Shown: positions 60,283-64,000 of the stretch, piece by piece
Position numbering within the stretch: the first letter of the stretch is position 1
Layout of the letters: every line of letters starts with the position of its first letter
Source of the DNA: DASPSM01 sp036008465
Lineage (GTDB): Bacteria; Planctomycetota; Planctomycetia; Planctomycetales; Planctomycetaceae
Reading direction: 5' to 3'
Assembly (NCBI GenBank): GCA_036008465.1
Contig: DASYNP010000165.1
Coordinates: 18,794-82,793 of the forward strand
Length of the DNA: 64,000 nucleotides
Position numbers and translations under genes: made by a program
The notes under the pieces: generated by a model
Seen by the model: the letters and a program-made list of their open reading frames with translations, nothing else
Told to the model about the DNA's origin: nothing
Database searches by the model: none

Positions 60283-61464
60283 TTACGCCGCTTGCTCAGC
60301 CGCGGCGACGTTCTTGAGCGCGGTGAGCAAGCCCTCGATCATCTGCGGTTGGTGCGCGGCGGAGACCGTGATTCGCAGCCGGGACGATTCCTCTGGCACC
60401 GACGGAGGACGCATGACACCGACGAGGTATCCCTGTTGCTCCAGCCCCTCAGCGACGCGGACGGCCAACGGCGCACCGTTCAGAATCACCGGCACGATTG
60501 GGCCGCTTCCTCCGGGAATTGTCTCCAAGCCGAGTTCTTGAACTCCCTCGCGGAATTGCTCGCTCAGAGCTAAGAGATTCGCGCGGAGCGAGGGTTCGGT
60601 CTCGATGATCTCGAGTGCCGTGCAGGCAGCGGCGCAGGCTGAGGGGGGCGCAGCGGTCGAAAAAACTTGCGGTCGCGCGCGGTTCCAGAGCCAGTCGATG
60701 AGCACGCGGCTTCCGCAAACAAACCCTCCGACCGATCCCATCGCCTTACTGAGAGTGCCAACTCGCACCGCGATCAATTCTTCGACGCCAAGCAATTCGG
60801 CCGTGCCCCTCCCCCGCGGGCCGAAGACGCCCGTGGCATGAGCCTCGTCAACGAGAAGGTGCGCGTCGTGCCGTCGCGCAAGCGCGCACAACTCGCGAAG
60901 CGGAGCTTGCACTCCATCCATGCTAAAGACGCCATCGGTGACGATCAGTCGCCTGCGGGCGTTCTTTGCAGCCGCAAGCCGGGCTTCCAAGCTCACCAGG
61001 GCGTAGTGATTGTAAATATGCACGACAGCGCCGCTCAGGCGGCAGCCATCAATCAGGCTGGCGTGATTCAAGCGGTCGGAGAAGATCGCGTCGTCACCAT
61101 CGACGAGCGCCGTGATCGTGCCGACGTTGGCGGCGTATCCCGTGGGGAACAGGATGGCGGCCTCTTGCCCCTCGAACCGGGCCAGCTGGGCCTCGAGACG
61201 TTCGTGCCAGACAGATCGGCCGACCACGAGAGCGCTCGCGCCCGAACCAGTGCCGCATTCCTCTGCAGCCTGGCTCGCTGCCTCGATCACGCGGGGATGG
61301 TGCGAGAGCCCGAGATAATCGTTGGACGCGAAGTCGACCAGCCGGCGGCCGTCAACTTCGCACCAGCCTCCCGCATGCCGACTCACCGTGCGACGGTGCC
61401 GCAGCAACCCTTGCTCGGCAAGCGTGTCGAGGCCTTCGGACAATTGGGGAAACAACGAGGACAT
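60283..61464 (-). CDS. bioF: 8-amino-7-oxononanoate synthase-like alpha-oxoamine synthase
   Basis: A 393-residue PLP enzyme that condenses an amino acid with an acyl-CoA or acyl carrier. The typical start is VDFASNDYLGLSHHPRVIEA, followed by GTGSGASALVVGRSVWHERL and the PLP contacts in LVDEAHATGVFGPRGRG. The PLP lysine is in GTLSKAMGSVGGFVCG. BioF makes the biotin precursor KAPA from alanine and pimeloyl-ACP, but related enzymes make other oxoamines. No other biotin gene is nearby; the adjoining dehalogenase-like gene hints at a different product. The symbol is therefore by best family match. Confidence 0.9.
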   Translation of the reverse strand: MSSLFPQLSEGLDTLAEQGLLRHRRTVSRHAGGWCEVDGRRLVDFASNDYLGLSHHPRVIEAASQAAEECGTGSGASALVVGRSVWHERLEAQLARFEGQEAAILFPTGYAANVGTITALVDGDDAIFSDRLNHASLIDGCRLSGAVVHIYNHYALVSLEARLAAAKNARRRLIVTDGVFSMDGVQAPLRELCALARRHDAHLLVDEAHATGVFGPRGRGTAELLGVEELIAVRVGTLSKAMGSVGGFVCGSRVLIDWLWNRARPQVFSTAAPPSACAAACTALEIIETEPSLRANLLALSEQFREGVQELGLETIPGGSGPIVPVILNGAPLAVRVAEGLEQQGYLVGVMRPPSVPEESSRLRITVSAAHQPQMIEGLLTALKNVAAAEQAA

Positions 61465-61501
61465 TGGCCCAGTACCGCAGATCGCTTGAACGTCCCAGTC
61501 G

Positions 61502-62656
61502 CTAGGTCAGGGAAATGCGATGATTGCTGAGGCGCTCGGCGCCGGTTTCGGTAATCAAGTAGTTGTGCTCGAAGCGCATGCCGCCCACGCCAGTTTGATA
61601 CGATCCCGGTTCGAGCGTCACCACGTCGCCCGCTATCAGCACGTCGTCGCTCTGCGGAACGAAGATCGGCGGTTCGGGGTGCGCCAGTCCGATCCCATGT
61701 CCCGCGTGGTGTGGCAACGGAGGCTTCCCGGCGTCCACAAACGGCTGCGAAACCGCGGCGTAGACATCGGCCGCTCGGGCTCCCGCGCGGAGCACCGATT
61801 CTCCACTCTTCAGGGCCGCCACGCAAATCTGAAACATTTCCTGCTGCCGAATGGTCGGGACCCCGACGGCGATCGTGTTCGTGAAGTCGCTGCGATAGCC
61901 GTTTAGGACGACCGAAAAATCGAGGATGAACAGATCGCCCAGTTGCAGACGGTAGGCAGTTGGCAGGCCGCCCAAGTTCGGCTGCTTGTTCGTTGTCGCG
62001 CGAAAGTCGCCGTAAATCAGACCTGGTCGGGCCGCAGTCGCGATCACGGTCTGCTGAACCTCGCGGAAGACGTCCATCTCGGACACGCCCGTCCTGATGA
62101 TGTCCCAAGCGCGCAAGTGGCCGGCGTCTCCCGCCCGCATGCACTGTCTCAAGAGCGTCAACTCGTCCGGCTCCTTCTGTCGCCTCAATTGGCGGACGGC
62201 CGATCCGAGGCTCGGGCCCCCCTTGCCCCGCGGATAATTCTGCACATCGGAGACGGGAAGCATTTCCGAGGCAGCTAACGGCAGCCATTCGGTCTCGACC
62301 AGTCCTGGACGGCCGGCAAGGTCTCCTGCGACTTTCGCGAGCGCTTTCAGCAATGAATGATCGCGATTGATTGCCGACTGCTGGTGGTCGTACCACGTGT
62401 CAACGATTTGACGATCGACATGCGGCTCCGCCGAGCTCGAGCCCAATGCCAGATTGTCGCACAGCAGTGTGGCGCCGTTGTCGCGCTCGAGGAGCAACAG
62501 CCCTCGCTCGCCCGCGGAAAAACTCAGCGGATGGATCCAAAAGTTCGCCAGGTAGTTGAGGTGCCGCGGATCGGCAATCAACAGCCATTGAAGCTGCGGA
62601 TCGACTGATTCCCAGAGGCGCCTCCGGCGCGACAGGCAACCGTCTTTGGTCAACAT
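61502..62656 (-). CDS. M24-family peptidase (Xaa-Pro aminopeptidase-like)
   Basis: A 384-residue two-domain protein with a creatinase-like N-terminal domain and a C-terminal pita-bread fold. The five metal-ligand segments of M24 metallopeptidases are present: LFILDFSVVLNGYRSDFTN (two Asp), HHAGHGIGLAHPEPP (His), VTLEPGSY (Glu) and MRFEHNYLITE (Glu). It should cleave an N-terminal residue ahead of proline, releasing amino acids from peptides. It lies 37 bp upstream of the bioF-like gene and 60 bp after the thioredoxin reductase gene, all on one strand. Confidence 0.92.
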   Translation of the reverse strand: MLTKDGCLSRRRRLWESVDPQLQWLLIADPRHLNYLANFWIHPLSFSAGERGLLLLERDNGATLLCDNLALGSSSAEPHVDRQIVDTWYDHQQSAINRDHSLLKALAKVAGDLAGRPGLVETEWLPLAASEMLPVSDVQNYPRGKGGPSLGSAVRQLRRQKEPDELTLLRQCMRAGDAGHLRAWDIIRTGVSEMDVFREVQQTVIATAARPGLIYGDFRATTNKQPNLGGLPTAYRLQLGDLFILDFSVVLNGYRSDFTNTIAVGVPTIRQQEMFQICVAALKSGESVLRAGARAADVYAAVSQPFVDAGKPPLPHHAGHGIGLAHPEPPIFVPQSDDVLIAGDVVTLEPGSYQTGVGGMRFEHNYLITETGAERLSNHRISLT

Positions 62657-62716
62657 TCGAACGATCCCGTCGTGCCCGTATGTGCGAGTAGTTGATGAGC
62701 CGCAGCGTCCGGCAGT

Positions 62717-63802
62717 TTAGTGCAATCCCTTTGACGCCAGCCAGCGTTCGGCGTCCAGGGCGGCCATGCAGCCGCTTCCGGCAGCGGTGATTGCCTGACG
62801 ATAGTAATCGTCGGCGACGTCGCCCGCGGCGAACACCCCTTCGACGCTCGTATAAGTCCGAGCGGGAGTGGTCCACTTGATGTACTGCTTGTCGGTCAGT
62901 TCAAGCTGTCCCTGCAGGAAATCGGTGTTGGGCGTGTGACCGATGGCGGCGAAGTAGCCGGCCGCGGCGAGCTCTTCGTGCTTGGACTCGTGCGCGGTGC
63001 TGCGGAGACGGACGCCGGTGACTCCCTGCTCGTCCGTTCCCAGGACTTCGTCAACGACCGAATTCCATTTGACGTCGATTTTTTTGTTTGCCAGCACGCG
63101 GTCCGCCATGATTTTGCTGGCCCGAAACGCGTCGCGGCGATGCACGAGATAGACAGTCGAGGCAAATTTCGAGAGGTAGCTCGCTTCCTCCATCGCGGTG
63201 TCACCACCGCCCACCACCACCAGGGCCTTGTTGCGGAAGCGCGGCAGGGCGCCGTCGCAAACGGCGCAGGCGGATACGCCTTGATTCTTGAAGCGATCCT
63301 CCGACGGCAAGCCGAGATAATTTGCCCGCGCCCCCGTGGCGACGATCACCGACAGGCTCTCAAACCGGCCGCCGCCCAAGCAGGAAAGCTCGAAGGGTTG
63401 CCGGCGGAAATTCACCTTCACGACATCGTCGGTGAAGACCTCCGTGCCGAAGTTGACCGCTTGCTTGCGCATCAACTCCATGAGTTCGGGACCGCTAATG
63501 CCATGCCCGGTGTGTGGCGGCATGTACTTTCGGCGTTCGACGTCGATGGCTGACTGGAGATATTCCGCCAGCGCCCCCTCCGGATAGCCAGGATAGTTTT
63601 CGACTTCGGTTGTGAGCGCCAACTGGCCGAGAGGAAGTGTTCCCCTCACCCGGTTCTCTTCGGTCACGGCTCCTTCGATGACCAGCGGGTGCAGGTCTGC
63701 GCGCGCAGCATAGATGGCGGCCGCCCAGGCAGCGGGGCCAGAGCCGATAATGACAACGCTTAATGGCCGGGCCTGAGTCGATTTCCCCGATGTCTCCGCC
63801 AC
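62717..63802 (-). CDS. trxB: thioredoxin reductase
   Basis: A flavoenzyme of about 361 residues passing electrons from NADPH to thioredoxin. The FAD loop is VVIIGSGPAAWAAAIYAARA, the redox Cys pair is CAVC in ACAVCDGALPRFRNKALVVV, the NADPH loop is GGGDTAMEEASYLSKFA, and the C-terminal FAD contact is GVFAAGDVADDYYRQAITAA. The start is uncertain: the frame is open to 63913, and GTG 63802 is chosen because it lies near the conserved start; the segment before the FAD loop is non-conserved. A probable first gene of the leftward group trxB-M24-bioF-hydrolase-pckG. Confidence 0.95.
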   Translation of the reverse strand: MAETSGKSTQARPLSVVIIGSGPAAWAAAIYAARADLHPLVIEGAVTEENRVRGTLPLGQLALTTEVENYPGYPEGALAEYLQSAIDVERRKYMPPHTGHGISGPELMELMRKQAVNFGTEVFTDDVVKVNFRRQPFELSCLGGGRFESLSVIVATGARANYLGLPSEDRFKNQGVSACAVCDGALPRFRNKALVVVGGGDTAMEEASYLSKFASTVYLVHRRDAFRASKIMADRVLANKKIDVKWNSVVDEVLGTDEQGVTGVRLRSTAHESKHEELAAAGYFAAIGHTPNTDFLQGQLELTDKQYIKWTTPARTYTSVEGVFAAGDVADDYYRQAITAAGSGCMAALDAERWLASKGLH

Positions 63803-64000
63803 CCTCGTGACCCCATCGCTTCTGAACGTAGGATACGGCAAGTCGTCGAACGCGCGTCCTATTGGCAGAATTCTAGGCCCCGCGACGATAGCCGCGCAGT
63901 CAGCGCGTCGCAACTGACTGAGACCGCGCTCTTCTGGGCTGAGCTAGGTGACGAACCCAAAAAAAACTATCTCGCGCAAAGAAAAAGGCCTTCCGATCAA

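Noticed and set aside
1..64000. CRISPR arrays, rRNA or tRNA genes, prophage or insertion-sequence transposases
   Set aside because: No regularly spaced repeats, no rRNA-like stretches, no convincing tRNA arms and no transposase or integrase motifs were found by reading; a tRNA scan was not possible.

Overview
The window looks like a chromosomal segment of a GC-rich planctomycete, probably Pirellulales-like. The evidence is the combination of families: a secreted sulfatase, a DUF1080 protein, a PVC-type heme-binding protein ending in a CxxCH cytochrome domain, a Tat-exported DUF1501 protein, a BBP7-type outer-membrane barrel, a Cys-rich repeat protein, and three large Ser/Thr kinases carrying TPR, WD40 or zinc-ribbon modules. 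This is a judgement from gene content; no 16S gene, other rRNA, tRNA or CRISPR array was recognised.

Layout. 0.4-5 kb: HAD phosphatase, sulfatase, a MarR regulator with its membrane-protein partner (two copies of a near-perfect palindrome mark the likely operators), and a VOC protein. 5-11 kb: a zinc-ribbon/kinase/TPR protein, then a 74-residue basic peptide, a radical SAM/SPASM enzyme with an N-terminal recognition-like domain, a divergent LpxL-type acyltransferase and a membrane protein. This tightly packed set resembles an undescribed RiPP-type maturation locus and is the most interesting part of the window. 11-17 kb: two more kinases, divergently transcribed, one with a sigma-region-4-like N-terminus and WD40 repeats. 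16.8-26 kb: a frameshifted isoprenylcysteine methyltransferase homologue, an esterase, a cytochrome P450, a membrane protein, thrS, an Fpg/Nei glycosylase and a cytosolic hybrid histidine kinase. 26.6-34 kb: a DUF1080-ThuA fusion, the heme-binding protein, UDP-glucuronate decarboxylase and rfbA (sugar and polymer metabolism). 34-41.7 kb: envelope proteins (Cys-rich repeat protein, two small secreted proteins, a lipoprotein, the BBP7 barrel) and a 1.1 kb gene-poor stretch with bulged hairpins. 41.9-48.3 kb: fumarylacetoacetate hydrolase family enzyme, SUMF1-domain protein, TPR lipoprotein, DUF1501 protein. 48.4-55 kb: cysteine desulfurase and moaA-moaE-moaD behind a giant FAD/Fe-S oxidoreductase, an apparent molybdopterin-precursor operon. 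55-63.9 kb: zinc ribbon plus DUF455 ferritin-like protein, SDR, GTP-type PEPCK, a dehalogenase-like hydrolase paired with an AON-synthase-like enzyme, an M24 peptidase and thioredoxin reductase.

Several short inverted-repeat elements sit in the intergenic gaps and in places have become part of genes: one supplies the GTG start of the heme-protein gene, another supplies that gene's stop codon and abuts the next start codon, and a third encodes the C-terminal tail of MoaE.
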